64,000 nt of DNA from Terriglobales bacterium. GTDB lineage: Bacteria; Acidobacteriota; Terriglobia; Terriglobales; Acidobacteriaceae. Within the stretch, counting starts at the first letter, position 1, and every line of letters begins with the position of its first letter. The position numbers and the translations under genes are program-made. Location of the stretch: NCBI GenBank assembly GCA_025936825.1, contig JAICSO010000001.1, positions 62,001-126,000 on the forward strand. Reading direction: 5' to 3'. Shown in pieces: positions 11,224-20,560 of the stretch. The notes below the pieces were generated by a model, which saw only the letters and a list, made by a program, of their open reading frames with translations, was not told where the DNA came from and did no database searches.

Positions 11224-12265
11224 TCTCAGCACTCAATACCTAGGTTTGACACTCGACACCCCTCTTGTGGCATCTGCATCTCCGCTCTCGCAGGATGTTG
11301 ATGGCATTCGGCGCCTGGAAGACGGTGGTGCATCGGCCATCGTCCTGTATTCGTTATTCGAGGAGCAATTGCGGCAGGAGGCCATGGAACTGGAGTATCA
11401 CTTGTCGGCCGGCACCGAGAGTTTTGCGGAGTCGTTGACTTATCTGCCGAGCCGCAGTGAGTTCCGCACCGGCCCTGAAGGATACTTGGAGCATATTCGG
11501 CACGCGAAAGAAGCGACGCGCATTCCAATCATCGCCAGCCTGAATGGCGCTACCTTAGGCGGATGGACGAAGTACGCGAAGCAAATCGAAGAGGCGGGTG
11601 CTGATGCTATTGAATGCAACATCTATTCCATCGCGGCGGATATGGACGTGCCCGGAATCGAAGTCGAGCAGGGATATGTAGACATCCTTCGCGCGGTGAA
11701 ATCCGCCGTGGATATTCCTGTCGCAGTGAAGCTGAGCCCGTTCTTCAGCAACATGGCGCACATGGCGCGGCGCCTGGAACAAGCCGGAGCGGACGGGTTG
11801 GTGCTGTTCAACCGCTTCTATCAGCCGGACATCGATCTGGATGAACTGGAAGTCAGGCCAAATGTGTTACTGAGCACGCCCCAGGCGTTGCGGCTTCCTT
11901 TGACGTGGATTGGCATTCTTTACGGTCGAGTCCGGGCGGGCCTGGCGGCAACCAGCGGTGTGCATAATGCTGATGACGTCATCAAGGTGTTGTTAGTCGG
12001 CGCCAATGTTGCGCAACTGTGCTCGGCCCTGCTCCGCAATGGTGTTACTCATCTGCGATACGTAGAACGCGAGATTCGCGAGTGGCTGGAAGAGCACGAG
12101 TACGAATCCGTCGCGCAGATGCAGGGCAGCATGAGCCAACTGCGCTGCCCCGATCCCAGCGCCTTCGAACGCGCGCAGTACATGCGAGCGGTGAAGGGAT
12201 ACGAATATTTGCAGCGTCCGGCGCACATGGTGGTGAGGACAGTGGAAGATTGGGGGCCGGAGTAG
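11216..12265 (+). CDS. Dihydroorotate dehydrogenase-like flavoprotein
   Basis: 349-residue TIM-barrel oxidoreductase of the DHOD family. It begins MIDLSTQYLGLTLDTPLVAS and has the phosphate/FMN motifs IIASLNGATLGGW, VAVKLSPFF, ADGLVLFNRFY and LAATSGVHNADDVIKVLLVGA. The ATG at 11216 overlaps the phosphatase stop (ATGATTGA), so I prefer it to the longer frame opening at 11132. Such divergent DHOD-like proteins are often seen beside nifJ. They may oxidise another substrate or work with ferredoxin rather than make pyrimidines. The TAG stop runs directly into a heptamer repeat. Confidence 0.85.
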   Translation: MIDLSTQYLGLTLDTPLVASASPLSQDVDGIRRLEDGGASAIVLYSLFEEQLRQEAMELEYHLSAGTESFAESLTYLPSRSEFRTGPEGYLEHIRHAKEATRIPIIASLNGATLGGWTKYAKQIEEAGADAIECNIYSIAADMDVPGIEVEQGYVDILRAVKSAVDIPVAVKLSPFFSNMAHMARRLEQAGADGLVLFNRFYQPDIDLDELEVRPNVLLSTPQALRLPLTWIGILYGRVRAGLAATSGVHNADDVIKVLLVGANVAQLCSALLRNGVTHLRYVEREIREWLEEHEYESVAQMQGSMSQLRCPDPSAFERAQYMRAVKGYEYLQRPAHMVVRTVEDWGPE

Positions 12266-12322
12266 GTTTCAGGTTTCAGGTCTCAGGTCTTCGGTTTTAG
12301 GTCTTCGGTTTCAGGGCTTAAT
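12264..12322 (+). repeat. Left arm: heptamer array CAGGTTT/CAGGTCT
   Basis: Period-7 array starting inside or just after the DHOD-like stop. The first 24 nt (12264-12287) are the exact reverse complement of 12854-12877. The two arms enclose the four-helix-bundle gene. Confidence 0.9.
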
Positions 12323-12355
12323 CTTTTAGGCTAGGGTAGCCACCAACGTCGGTTG

Positions 12356-12739
12356 CTATTGCTCTCTCGTGTCTGCCTCAATCGTGCAGTTCATCGACCG
12401 TATAAGGCCATTAAGCATCTTCCCCGTTTCGCTGATATTCGAACGAAGCCTCTCTGCGTCAGTAGCCGCTAGGTAATGGAGCTTCTCTGCGATGTCGATT
12501 TGAGTCTCGACCTCGAACAAAGAACCTCTCGCATTTCCGAAGAAACGAAGAGAGTCCTTGTTGGACAGTCGCCCTCTACCCTCTGCAATATTGCTTGCGA
12601 TGGAAACGGCGGCTCTCCGCAGTTGACTCGACAATCCGAAGACTTCGTCTCTAGGGAAGTCGCGGGTGGCTGAATAAACGGATATAGCTAAATCCACGCC
12701 CTTTTGCCAGCACTTAAGATCTCTAAACGTTCCGCTCAT
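12356..12739 (-). CDS. Four-helix-bundle protein (S23 / Avd-like family)
   Basis: 127 aa from ATG 12739 (MSGTFRDLKCWQKGVDLA); an ATG at 12754 is possible. It has the family signature: FRDLKCWQKGVDLA, then FGLSSQLRRAAVSIASNIAEGRGR, then LRFFGNARGSLFEVETQIDIA. The family was first seen in intervening sequences within 23S rRNA genes (Leptospira and others), and is related to Avd of diversity-generating retroelements. Its members are basic oligomeric helix bundles that bind nucleic acid. The gene lies in antisense to its neighbours, between 24-bp perfect inverted heptamer arms. This suggests a self-contained inserted element. Confidence 0.9.
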   Translation of the reverse strand: MSGTFRDLKCWQKGVDLAISVYSATRDFPRDEVFGLSSQLRRAAVSIASNIAEGRGRLSNKDSLRFFGNARGSLFEVETQIDIAEKLHYLAATDAERLRSNISETGKMLNGLIRSMNCTIEADTREQ

Positions 12740-12853
12740 AAGGATGCCTCGCATTCAACCTAGCGCTCATGGGCTTTGTCTCAAAAGAAAAAACAACGCA
12801 AAGCGGCTGCTTCCATCCGTTTCGGGAATTATCAGGTGTGAGGTCTTGACGAG

Positions 12854-12899
12854 CCTGAGACCTGAAACCTGAAACCTGAGACCCGAAACCTGAAACCCG
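12854..12899 (-). repeat. Right arm: heptamer array CCTGAAA/CCTGAGA
   Basis: Period-7 array in the opposite orientation to 12264-12322; 12854-12877 is a perfect 24-nt complement of the left arm. A CRP-type operator begins 7 nt further on. Confidence 0.9.
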
Positions 12900-12905
12900 C
12901 TTCCC

Positions 12906-12921
12906 TGTGATTCTCATCACC
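12906..12921 (+). promoter_or_regulatory. CRP/FNR-type operator upstream of the RsbRD_N-like gene
   Basis: TGTGATTCTCATCACC: 9 of 10 half-site bases are palindromic. It is centred about 92 bp before the ATG at 13006. It is the same consensus as the sites before hypC, the regulator and hoxE. Confidence 0.6.
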
Positions 12922-13005
12922 CGTTGTTGTGGCGCGGATCATGGTCTGTACTCGCCTCTAATTCCACAATGAGACGTTTGCGCAACATGGAGACGGGGGG
13001 ACACC

Positions 13006-13464
13006 ATGATGATGCTCTATAGGCTCGTCCATTTGATTGAGACGCATTCGCAAGCGCTTTCCACCTGTCTGATCGACCGCGTACTGGCGTCGGATGCGAC
13101 CCCCGACTACAAGCACGTCCCCCAAGATGAACTGCGTCAGGTCGTATTTGAGATTTACCGGCACTTGGGGGACTGGCTCTTGACCAAAGACGAACTCGAC
13201 CTTGAGCGCCGTTATTTGCGCATCGGGGCGGAACGCGCGAAACAGAATGTCCCATTCAGCCAGGTCGCGTGGGTGATCGTCATGGTGAAGGACAACCTGT
13301 GGGACTTCCTCAAGAAGGAAGTACCCGAGGAACGTCCCGTTGAGGCATTCGGTGAGCTGGAGATGCTGCAGTTGCTAAACCACTTCTTCGATCGCGCGAT
13401 CTATTACGCGGCCGTTGGTTACGAACTACGCAGCAAGCCAGAATCGGTAGCGGTCGGAGCCTGA
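13006..13464 (+). CDS. RsbRD_N-like single-domain protein
   Basis: 152 residues, all helical by appearance. The pattern LVHLIETHSQALSTCLIDRVLASDATPDY...ELRQVVFEIYRHLGDWL resembles the N-terminal domain of the RsbT co-antagonist RsbRD (PF14361), here without the STAS domain. A G-rich ribosome site (GGGGGGACACC) precedes ATG-ATG-ATG. It is convergent with the hydrogenase operon and has a CRP/FNR-type palindrome upstream, so it may belong to the same hypoxia/H2 regulon. The function is unknown; a ligand- or haem-binding helical sensor role is speculative. Confidence 0.65.
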   Translation: MMMLYRLVHLIETHSQALSTCLIDRVLASDATPDYKHVPQDELRQVVFEIYRHLGDWLLTKDELDLERRYLRIGAERAKQNVPFSQVAWVIVMVKDNLWDFLKKEVPEERPVEAFGELEMLQLLNHFFDRAIYYAAVGYELRSKPESVAVGA

Positions 13465-13509
13465 AAGCACCAACACACTGGTCCAGTGGGCGAAACACAG
13501 GTGCTTCAG

Positions 13510-13600
13510 TCCTACCTACGGCACTTCGGCTTTCTCCTCGGCTTTCCCAGCGCCAAGGCGCTGGGCTATTTTCAGACGCCCTCTTCGCGGGCTTCCCTCA
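13510..13600. repeat. Family C triple-hairpin repeat at the 3' end of hoxW
   Basis: CCCAGCGCC-AAGG-CGCTGGGCTA followed by GCCCTCTTCGCGGGC. It has the same layout as 24607-24697, 44458-44545, 50468-50552 and 57445-57505. It supplies the last residues (about AREEGV) and stop of hoxW and could terminate both converging transcripts. Confidence 0.75.
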
Positions 13601-14027
13601 TCAACTCCCGCACCCTTGCAACGGCGGCAGGCACAGCGCCCTCGATTTCAGGCGAGAGGCTCTCGCCGTGTTCGAACACCTTTCCCGCGGCGCAGATCAG
13701 AAACGCCTTTGGGTGCTTGCCGTAAAGCGTCTTTGCCATCTGGATTAGTGTGGCTGGAGTGAAATCGTGAGAGTAGCGAAGGTCCGATTCTGAGCTGGCT
13801 ACAGGATCGCAGGTCAGAGTGCCGGGTTCACCGTGCGCAGCCGCGTCCACAAAAATTATCAGTGCTGCCTCGCTGATTGCCTCAGCGAGTTCAGGCGTAA
13901 GCTGCAGGACCTTCAAGATGCGCAGATTGTCAGTTGCTTGAGGGCTCAACTCATCTGCGACATGCCAGGCAAAACCGTCGTCGCAGCGAAGCGTGTTGCC
14001 GATGCAAATGACCAGCACTCGAGGCAT
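13572..14027 (-). CDS. hoxW: Hydrogenase maturation endopeptidase (HoxW/HycI type)
   Basis: 151-residue protease that removes the C-terminal peptide of the large subunit after nickel insertion. It begins MPRVLVICIGNTLRCDDGFAWHVA. The nickel-probing ligands of the family correspond to Asp16, Asp60 (FVDAAAHG) and His86 (YSHDFTP). It is the last gene of the hox operon, 6 nt after hoxH. Its target would be the peptide bond after His451 of HoxH. The final few codons lie in a palindromic repeat. Confidence 0.93.
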   Translation of the reverse strand: MPRVLVICIGNTLRCDDGFAWHVADELSPQATDNLRILKVLQLTPELAEAISEAALIIFVDAAAHGEPGTLTCDPVASSESDLRYSHDFTPATLIQMAKTLYGKHPKAFLICAAGKVFEHGESLSPEIEGAVPAAVARVRELMREAREEGV

Positions 14028-14033
14028 GCGCCT

Positions 14034-15464
14034 CTAGTTTCGCACGACCTCGTCGAGCACGGCGCCATCCGGGCTGAGCAGCTGGATTTGCAGAGCCATC
14101 TGTCCAGCAGCGTGGGTGGAGCAGCTCAGGCAAGGATCGTAAGCGCGAATAACGGCTTCCACGCGGTTGAGCATGCCATGTGTGATCTTCTCGCCTTTCA
14201 CGTAGTGCTTTGCCACCTGCAGCACGCTCTTATTCATCGCGAGATTATTCTGGCCGGTCGCAATAACCAGGTTCGCCCAGCGAATCAGGCCCTGCTCGTC
14301 GATCTTGTAATGATGGAACAGGGTGCCGCGAGGAGCTTCTGCTGCGCCGACCCCTTCCAGAGCATTCGCTTTCGCAATCGCGCGCACGTGTTTGTCGAGG
14401 ATTTCCGGATCGTTCAGCAAGCTCTCCATGCGCTCGATGCAATATAGGATTTCAATCAGCCGCGCATGGTGATAGTGGAACGAACTGAGCACCGCCGTGC
14501 GCTGCAGCTCCTGAAACTCTGCTAATTCCTGATCGGCGCGCGGGGTGCCGCAACGGTCGGCAACGTTAAGCCGCGCGAGCGGACCCACGCGATAGACACC
14601 TTCTGAATATCCCTTCGGCTTGTAATAGGTGGATTTGAGATAGCTCCACGGCTCAACCTTCTCGCCCAGGAATTCCTGGTAGTCCGCAGGATCAAGATCT
14701 TTTGCGACTAGAGTCCCCGACGCGTCGACGAAGCGAATCTTGCCGTCGTAGAAGGTCAAGCCGCCGTCTGGCTTTACAATCCCCATGAAGAGAGTCGGGA
14801 AATTGCCGAAGCTGGCGATCTCCTGGCGAAAGCCCTCGATTGTTCCCTTGAGCCACACGATGCTGCGTTCGGCAATGGCGAGGGCATCCGGAATCGTTTT
14901 CAGGATCGCGTCGCGATCGTCTGCAGTGAGAGGATCACTTACGCCGCCGGGGACGACCCATGCGGGGTGAATGCGCTTACCGCCGAGCCGCTCAATGATC
15001 TGCTGTCCGAACTTGCGGAGTGCAATTCCGTCCTTCGCGAGCTGCGGATTTTTCTCCAGAACGCCGAAAATGTTGCTCTTGGCAGGGTCGGCATCCATGC
15101 CGAGAAGAATGTCGGGCGAGGAAAGATGGAACAGGCTCAGCGCATGCGATTGCACCACTTGGGCGAGACCGAAGATGCGGCGGAGTTTGTCCGCGGTGGG
15201 CGGAATGCGTACCGCCAGCAGTGCGTCGCAGGCCTTGGCAGAAGCAATCAGGTGGCTGACGGGGCAGATGCCGCAGATGCGCGCCATGAGCGCGGGCATC
15301 TCCGAGAATGGGCGGCCTTCGCAGAATTTCTCAAATCCGCGGAACTGCGTAACGTGGAATTGAGCGTCGTAAACCTGCCCCTCTTCGTTAAGGTGCAGGG
15401 TGATTTTGGAGTGACCCTCAATGCGGGTCACCGGATCGATAACGATGGTTCTGCGTTCTGCCAC
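14034..15464 (-). CDS. hoxH: NAD-reducing [NiFe] hydrogenase large subunit HoxH
   Basis: 476 aa from GTG 15464, which has AGGAG 7 nt upstream. The frame is open to 15719, but the extra residues are repeat-derived. It holds the NiFe active site: L1 motif [10 protein letters not shown] (Cys64, Cys67) and L2 motif DPCLSCSTH (Cys445, Cys448, His451). These are followed by a 25-residue C-terminal extension (AAGQ...EVVRN), the expected HoxW-cleaved peptide. It has the [11 protein letters not shown] signature. Together with hoxEFUY this is a group 3d bidirectional enzyme. The 229-nt gap from hoxY is filled by a repeat. Confidence 0.96.
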   Translation of the reverse strand: MAERRTIVIDPVTRIEGHSKITLHLNEEGQVYDAQFHVTQFRGFEKFCEGRPFSEMPALMARICGICPVSHLIASAKACDALLAVRIPPTADKLRRIFGLAQVVQSHALSLFHLSSPDILLGMDADPAKSNIFGVLEKNPQLAKDGIALRKFGQQIIERLGGKRIHPAWVVPGGVSDPLTADDRDAILKTIPDALAIAERSIVWLKGTIEGFRQEIASFGNFPTLFMGIVKPDGGLTFYDGKIRFVDASGTLVAKDLDPADYQEFLGEKVEPWSYLKSTYYKPKGYSEGVYRVGPLARLNVADRCGTPRADQELAEFQELQRTAVLSSFHYHHARLIEILYCIERMESLLNDPEILDKHVRAIAKANALEGVGAAEAPRGTLFHHYKIDEQGLIRWANLVIATGQNNLAMNKSVLQVAKHYVKGEKITHGMLNRVEAVIRAYDPCLSCSTHAAGQMALQIQLLSPDGAVLDEVVRN

Positions 15465-15550
15465 GATGTGCTCCTGACCTTCAACCACGCCGCAGTCGCG
15501 AAAGCGACGGAATCCAATTAGCCCAGCACATAAGTGCCGGGAGAGCAGTT

Positions 15551-15645
15551 TTTCAATGTCATTCCGACCAAGCAAGATGATCGGTTCCTCGACTCCGGAC
15601 ATCGTCCGCTTCGCGAACGATCTTCTTCGCTCGGAATGACGGGAG
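15551..15645. repeat. Family B repeat (GTCATTCCGA...TCGGAATGAC) between hoxY and hoxH
   Basis: The long inverted repeat begins GTCATTCCGACCAAGC and ends CTTCGCTCGGAATGAC. Internal CGGTTCCTCGACTCCG and CGCTTCGCGAACG modules are shared with 37872-38030 and 44583-44652. It separates the small and large subunit genes within one operon, so it may adjust their relative expression. Confidence 0.8.
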
Positions 15646-15693
15646 TTAAAAGATCCAGTTCGGCACGGCTCAAGCCGTGCCCTGATACAAACT

Positions 15694-16224
15694 CTAGGCT
15701 CCGAACCTCGTCTTCGCACTTAGTTCCGGTTGGCGCCCCTCCAGCAGTTCGGTTAGTGCGTAATAAATGGTATCCGCTGAAGGGGGGCAACCGGGTATAA
15801 AAACGTCCACGTTCACCACTTCGTGTATCGGGCGCGCGTACGGCAACAATCTTGGTATGACCTGCGCCGGGGTTCCCGGATTCAGCGTCACGTTCTCCGT
15901 GTAGGCGCGGTCGCAAACCGCTTTCACGCCGAATGCGTTGCGCATTCCAGGAACATTTGCGGTCACTGAGCAGTCACCCAATGAAACGAGGGTTTTCACT
16001 TTCCTTCGAATCATCTGGATCTTGTGCAGGTCTTCCTCGCTACTGACCGCGCCTTCCACCAGCGCGACATCGACATCTCCTGGGAACTCTTTGATGTCGA
16101 CCAGCGGGCTATAGACAAGGTCGGCTTTCTCCGCGACCTCGATCAGACGCTCGTCCAGATCGAGAAACGACATGTGGCAGCCAGAGCAGCCATCCAGCCA
16201 AACGGTAGCAAGTCTCTTTTTCAT
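15694..16224 (-). CDS. hoxY: [NiFe] hydrogenase small subunit HoxY
   Basis: 176 aa, the short cytoplasmic type carrying only the proximal [4Fe-4S] cluster. Ligands: Cys13 and Cys16 ([11 protein letters not shown]), Cys in [16 protein letters not shown], and Cys in [10 protein letters not shown]. There is no Tat signal, consistent with a soluble group 3 enzyme. The start ATG overlaps the hoxU stop by 4 nt. It pairs with HoxH to form the hydrogenase half. Confidence 0.96.
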   Translation of the reverse strand: MKKRLATVWLDGCSGCHMSFLDLDERLIEVAEKADLVYSPLVDIKEFPGDVDVALVEGAVSSEEDLHKIQMIRRKVKTLVSLGDCSVTANVPGMRNAFGVKAVCDRAYTENVTLNPGTPAQVIPRLLPYARPIHEVVNVDVFIPGCPPSADTIYYALTELLEGRQPELSAKTRFGA

Positions 16225-16979
16225 TCCTGGCTCTCCCGCATCATGGTCAAGTACGGCAGGAAGTGGCGCCGCTTCTCCATCTCAGCGACGGCGTGTCCTT
16301 TTTCAGAGAGCGCGCCCGTCGGGCAGACATGCACGCATTTCCCGCAACTGGTGCACGTCTCCGAATTTCCCCATGCCTCATTCAGATCAGTAACGACCTT
16401 CGCGTCGATGCCGCGGCCCATGACATCCCAAACATGCGCACCTTCAATTTCGTCGCACACGCGCACGCAACGCGTGCATAGGATGCACCGGTTGTGGTCG
16501 ATGACGAACCGCTCATGGGACGCGTCCACGTTCGCCTTGGGATATCGATAGGGAAAGTGAACGTGCGTGAGGCCCAGCTTCTGCGCCATCCACTGCAAAT
16601 CACAGTGCCCGTTCGAGACGCACACGGAGCAAATGTGATTGCGCTCCGTGAACAGCAACTCGATAATCATCCGGCGATACGCGGCCAGACGCGGCGAGTT
16701 GGTCGTGACTTCCATGCCCTCGTAGACGCGGGTCACGCATGCCGGCAGCAGTTTGTTCGAACCTTTTACTTCGACCAGGCACAACCTGCATGCGCCGACA
16801 TCCGACAAGCCTTCCAGTTCGCAAAGACGCGGGATGAAAATCTTGTTCTGCCGCGCCACGTCGAGGATGGTCTCTTCTGGCCGCGCACTGAAATCTTTGC
16901 CGTCGATCTGCAGAGTCTTCACGTTGCTGGCGGGTTGCACAGGTTTGGTGCCCGGTTTTACCACGTTGGTCGGACTCAT
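16221..16979 (-). CDS. hoxU: Diaphorase subunit HoxU
   Basis: 252 aa from ATG 16979; upstream in-frame codons are Arg-rich and overlap hoxF. It resembles the N-terminus of NuoG: a plant-type [2Fe-2S] motif ([18 protein letters not shown]), the Cys/His region with [10 protein letters not shown], and two [4Fe-4S] sets ([13 protein letters not shown] and [12 protein letters not shown]). It wires electrons between HoxF and HoxY. It overlaps hoxF and hoxY by 4 nt each (ATGA), so translation is coupled. Confidence 0.95.
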   Translation of the reverse strand: MSPTNVVKPGTKPVQPASNVKTLQIDGKDFSARPEETILDVARQNKIFIPRLCELEGLSDVGACRLCLVEVKGSNKLLPACVTRVYEGMEVTTNSPRLAAYRRMIIELLFTERNHICSVCVSNGHCDLQWMAQKLGLTHVHFPYRYPKANVDASHERFVIDHNRCILCTRCVRVCDEIEGAHVWDVMGRGIDAKVVTDLNEAWGNSETCTSCGKCVHVCPTGALSEKGHAVAEMEKRRHFLPYLTMMRESQE

Positions 16980-18673
16980 GCTCCCACCTCGCTCAGTTCG
17001 CGCGCCTCGTTCTTCTCCTCGGGCTTCGACTTTTCGTCTCCGCCGTTCTCGTGTGCGCCGCAAACGCCTGCCGCGCACTTCTTATCGTGAATGTGCGCGC
17101 GATACTCTTCTGCGAACGACTTCAACGTGCTGACCACAGGATTTGGCGCAGATTGGCCGAGCCCACAGAGGCTGGTGTTCTTCAGCAGATCGCAGAGCTC
17201 TTCCAGCATTTTCAGGTCCGGCTCAGTCGCAGTGAGGTTAGTGATCGCGCTCAGGATCCGATGCATCTGGTAAGTACCAACGCGGCAGGGAACACACTTG
17301 CCGCAAGACTCCGTCATGCAGAAGTCCATGAAGTACTTGGCGACGTCGACCATGCAGGAGCTTTCATCCATGATGATCATTCCGCCGGAGCCCATGATGG
17401 ACCCAGCTTTCGCGAGCGACTCGTAATCCACGGGCATATCCAAACAATCCGCCGGCAGGCAGCCCCCAGATGGGCCACCGGTCTGCACGGCTTTGAATTT
17501 GCGCCCTTCGGGAATTCCTCCGCCGATGTCATACACGATGTCGCGCAGGGTAATTCCCATCGGCACTTCGACCAACCCGGTGTTCTCGATCCGCCCAGCG
17601 AGCGCGAACACCTTTGTGCCTTTGCTCTTTTCGGTTCCGATCTCCGCGTACCAAGCGCCGCCGTTGCGAATGATCGGCGGCACGTTCGCGTAAGTCTCGA
17701 CATTGTTGATCAATGTTGGCTGACCGAACAGGCCGGACATCGCCGGATAGGGAGGGCGCGGGCGCGGTGTGCCACGTTTGCCTTCTACCGAGGCAATCAA
17801 CGCCGTCTCTTCGCCGCAGACGAATGCGCCCGCGCCTAGGCGTAAATCAATGCGAAAACTGAAGCGGGTTCCGCAGATGTTCGTGCCGAGGAGCCCCAAA
17901 CGCTCTGCTTGGCGTATAGCGGTCTTTAGCCGTTTGATCGCCAGCGGATACTCGGCACGAACATAGATAAAGCCCTCGGAGGCGCCGACCGCGTACGCAG
18001 CAATGAGCATGCCTTCCAGTACGCGATGCGGGTCACTCTCGAGGACGCTGCGGTCCATAAAGGCGCCAGGATCGCCTTCGTCGGCGTTGCAGATGACGTA
18101 CTTCGGATTGCCATCTGCTCTCGAAACTGTGCTCCACTTCAAACCTGTCGGATATCCAGCGCCGCCGCGCCCACGGAGCCCGCTGGTGGTGATTTCGGAA
18201 ATCACCTCCTGCGGCATCATGTCGCTGAGCGCGTTTACGATGGCACGATAGCCGCCTTCGGCGATATAGTCTTCGATCCGCTCGGGGTCGATCACGCCAG
18301 AGTTTTCCAGCACGATTTTCTTTTGGCGCTGAAAGAACGGCACGTCAGTCGGGCAGTCCAGCCGCTTCACGGGTTCACCGTCGAGACTGTTGACCAGGGC
18401 AGCTGCATCCGCGGACGCGACGTGCTTGTACATCTGTTTCTCACTAGTCGCGACCAGGGGGCCTTCCGAGCACAGGCCCATGCAGCCGACGCCTTTCACC
18501 TTGTGTGTCTCTTCCAGGCCGCGATTCTTTACTTCAGCCGTGAGCGCGTCCTTCACCCCCTGGCTCTGGCAGGAGAGGCAGCCGGCGGCCATGCACACCC
18601 TGACTTCGTGCCTGACCTTCTCCCGGGCTTCGCGTTCGGTAACGGCTATCTGTTCCAGCTCTTCAAGATTCAT
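16976..18673 (-). CDS. hoxF: NAD(H)-binding diaphorase subunit HoxF
   Basis: 565 aa, NuoF-like. An N-terminal [2Fe-2S] thioredoxin-like domain (Cys in CMAAGCLSC and CMGLCSEG) is followed by the FMN/NADH core with [29 protein letters not shown] and [19 protein letters not shown]. The C-terminal [4Fe-4S] motif is [13 protein letters not shown]...[11 protein letters not shown] charged tail of about 40 residues with Glu/Lys repeats has no recognised role. This subunit exchanges electrons with NAD+. It starts 11 nt inside the 3' end of hoxE. Confidence 0.96.
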   Translation of the reverse strand: MNLEELEQIAVTEREAREKVRHEVRVCMAAGCLSCQSQGVKDALTAEVKNRGLEETHKVKGVGCMGLCSEGPLVATSEKQMYKHVASADAAALVNSLDGEPVKRLDCPTDVPFFQRQKKIVLENSGVIDPERIEDYIAEGGYRAIVNALSDMMPQEVISEITTSGLRGRGGAGYPTGLKWSTVSRADGNPKYVICNADEGDPGAFMDRSVLESDPHRVLEGMLIAAYAVGASEGFIYVRAEYPLAIKRLKTAIRQAERLGLLGTNICGTRFSFRIDLRLGAGAFVCGEETALIASVEGKRGTPRPRPPYPAMSGLFGQPTLINNVETYANVPPIIRNGGAWYAEIGTEKSKGTKVFALAGRIENTGLVEVPMGITLRDIVYDIGGGIPEGRKFKAVQTGGPSGGCLPADCLDMPVDYESLAKAGSIMGSGGMIIMDESSCMVDVAKYFMDFCMTESCGKCVPCRVGTYQMHRILSAITNLTATEPDLKMLEELCDLLKNTSLCGLGQSAPNPVVSTLKSFAEEYRAHIHDKKCAAGVCGAHENGGDEKSKPEEKNEARELSEVGA

Positions 18674-19169
18674 GGTGATTCCATTTGCTAAGGTGTTCGC
18701 GTAGAGATTGCGGACTCACTTTTCCGGCAACCTCATTGTCGTAAACCACCGCCGGAGCAAGACCACAGGAACCCAGGCAACGGGCGGTTAATAGCGAGAC
18801 ATTTCCGTCGGGAGTGGTCTCGCCGGGCTTGATGTCCAAATCTTTCTGCATGGCGTCGAGCAACTGTGGAGCGCCCTTAATGTAGCAGGCGGTTCCCAGG
18901 CAAACGACGCAGGTGTGCTTGCCAGCCGGTTTCAGCGTGAAGAAGTGATAGAAGGTCGCAACGCCATACGCGCGGCTCAGCGGCACTCGCAGCGACATCG
19001 CAACGTAGCGGAGGGCCGACTCGTCCAGATATCCAAACGCCTCTTGGACGGTGTGCAAGGTCTCGATCAGCCCGCGGGACTGGTGGCCGAGGCGTCGCAT
19101 GGTGGCGTCCACCAGCTTCCAGCGCTTGTCCTGAGTGGGAGGTTGCGGTTTGGAAACGTATGCGGACAC
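18663..19169 (-). CDS. hoxE: Diaphorase subunit HoxE
   Basis: 168 aa, NuoE-like [2Fe-2S] protein with the ligand pattern CVVCLGTAC...[11 protein letters not shown]. It begins [17 protein letters not shown]. It is the first gene of the hox operon. A TGTGATTGCGCTCACA operator lies 124-139 nt upstream. HoxE may link the diaphorase to ferredoxin in some hydrogenases, which would let NifJ-derived electrons enter. That link is inference. Confidence 0.95.
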   Translation of the reverse strand: MSAYVSKPQPPTQDKRWKLVDATMRRLGHQSRGLIETLHTVQEAFGYLDESALRYVAMSLRVPLSRAYGVATFYHFFTLKPAGKHTCVVCLGTACYIKGAPQLLDAMQKDLDIKPGETTPDGNVSLLTARCLGSCGLAPAVVYDNEVAGKVSPQSLREHLSKWNHHES

Positions 19170-19292
19170 TCTCTCCTCCTTACGCCAGCATCGCCGCTTC
19201 GCGGAGGCGAGTTGGCCATCTTCACCAGGCTTTTTGGGTCCTTGAATTTGGCCTTGTAAAATAAAACTCTAAAGAAAATCGTTGTACTCCGG

Positions 19293-19308
19293 TGTGATTG
19301 CGCTCACA
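19293..19308. promoter_or_regulatory. CRP/FNR-type operator between hoxE and the stress-protein gene
   Basis: TGTGATTGCGCTCACA has perfect TGTGA/TCACA half-sites. It is centred about 131 bp from hoxE (minus) and 81 bp from the usp gene (plus), so it could serve both. A second TCACGGTGA follows at 19312. Confidence 0.75.
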
Positions 19309-19381
19309 TTTCACGGTGACAACGCACACCGCTGCAAGTCTCTGAAAGTGGCACCTTTAAGGGAGTCGGAGGAGGTGTGCC

Positions 19382-20329
19382 ATGCCGGTCCTGGAGGCCG
19401 TTGAAAAATCTCAAAGCTTAGTTGCAGTTAAGAACGTCCTGTTCGCGACCGATTTTTCCGAAGCGTCCGAAGCGGCGCTGCCTTATGCAGCCGCATTCAG
19501 CGAGTATTTCGGTAGCGAACTGCACGTGACGCACGTCCTTCCGGATGTGAAGTTTCTAAGACCGGGTGCACCTGATCCAGCTTTCTTTGGGCCTATCTAT
19601 GAAGATGCGCACAGCAATGCTCACGACAAGATGCGCCGTCTGAGCAAGCGCATGAAGGCCGTTCCGCACCAGGTTTACTTACCGCATGGTGAAATTCCGA
19701 GCGTCGTTTACACCATGGTGCAAGAGCTCGAGATTAATTTGGTCATCGCGGGAACGCATGGGCGTACAGGCTTGGGCAGACTGATCATGGGATCGGTTGC
19801 AGAAGAGATCCTCCGGCAGGCACCGTGTCCTGTGCTGACGGTTGGGCCGAACGTGGTGGGTGCATCTGTGCGAAATCTCGGTCGATTTGAACGTGACGCC
19901 AAGATTGCCGCTGCTGAAATTAAGGATGTACTGTACGCAACGGATTTCCGCCAGCACTCGAATGGTGCGGCAGCTCTTGCTGCCTCATTGGCCAACGGCT
20001 TTGGCGCAACATTTGGCATGCTCCATGTAGTTGAAGACTATGGCGATCGCTTAAGTGAAGATCCAGGGCCGGTGGAGGCGTCGTTGAAGAAGCTGCGGGA
20101 AATGCTTCCTGCGGATCTTGATCTGGAACAGGAACCGGAGTTCCTGGCGCAATTCGGAGTCGCCGCGGAGTCAATCCTTCAAACTGCAGCCGAACGGGAG
20201 ACAGGCCTTATTGCGCTGGGCGCACGGTCGGCGAACGGTCACCTGAAAGCAGCGACGCACCTTGGAGCAGCGGTGGCGCATAGGATCATCGTCGGCGCGA
20301 ACTGCCCAGTGCTGACGGTGAGGAGTTAA
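19382..20329 (+). CDS. Tandem-domain universal stress protein
   Basis: 315 aa with two UspA folds. Domain 1 (about 15-155) starts VKNVLFATDFSEASEAALPYA and has the ATP-binding GTHGRTGLGRLIMGSVAEEILRQAPCPVLTV motif (G-2x-G-9x-G-S type). Domain 2 (about 178-315) starts IKDVLYATDF, but its loop (GARSANGHLKAATHLGAAVA) has lost the clear nucleotide motif. The ribosome site is GGAGGAGG. It diverges from the hox operon across a CRP/FNR-type palindrome, consistent with anaerobic or starvation induction. Confidence 0.92.
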   Translation: MPVLEAVEKSQSLVAVKNVLFATDFSEASEAALPYAAAFSEYFGSELHVTHVLPDVKFLRPGAPDPAFFGPIYEDAHSNAHDKMRRLSKRMKAVPHQVYLPHGEIPSVVYTMVQELEINLVIAGTHGRTGLGRLIMGSVAEEILRQAPCPVLTVGPNVVGASVRNLGRFERDAKIAAAEIKDVLYATDFRQHSNGAAALAASLANGFGATFGMLHVVEDYGDRLSEDPGPVEASLKKLREMLPADLDLEQEPEFLAQFGVAAESILQTAAERETGLIALGARSANGHLKAATHLGAAVAHRIIVGANCPVLTVRS

Positions 20330-20332
20330 GAC

Positions 20333-20505
20333 CCTCACCACGCAGGCACGGAAAACAAATTGAGAAATCGAGTAATTGAGTAATTGGGCAATTGTGCGCG
20401 CGGAACCCTGATTTCTATTCCCAAGTACAGTTTCCCAATTACTTCCAATCTCCCTTGTTTTGTCCGTGTCTCCGTGCCTCCGTGGTGGACACAGGTAATG
20501 CTTTC
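20333..20505. repeat. Nested inverted repeats (family D arms around AATTG heptamers)
   Basis: The outer arms are CACCACGCAGGCACGG and CCGTGTCTCCGTGCCTCCGTGGTG. The inner arms are period-7 GAGTAATTGGGCAATTG and its complement CCCAATTACTTCC. It is a mirror-symmetric element filling the usp-htpX gap. Confidence 0.75.
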
Positions 20506-20560
20506 GTAAGCGATGCATCTTCGCACCCGGCCATGCATCTATTCTCTTGGGGCTATCTCT

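Noticed and set aside
12723-12920. 65-codon minus-strand frame next to the four-helix-bundle gene
   Set aside because: It reads largely through the heptamer arm and gives repetitive residues.
15465-15719. N-terminal extension of HoxH to an upstream start
   Set aside because: The extra residues are encoded by the family B repeat, while GTG 15464 has a good ribosome site and matches the family start.
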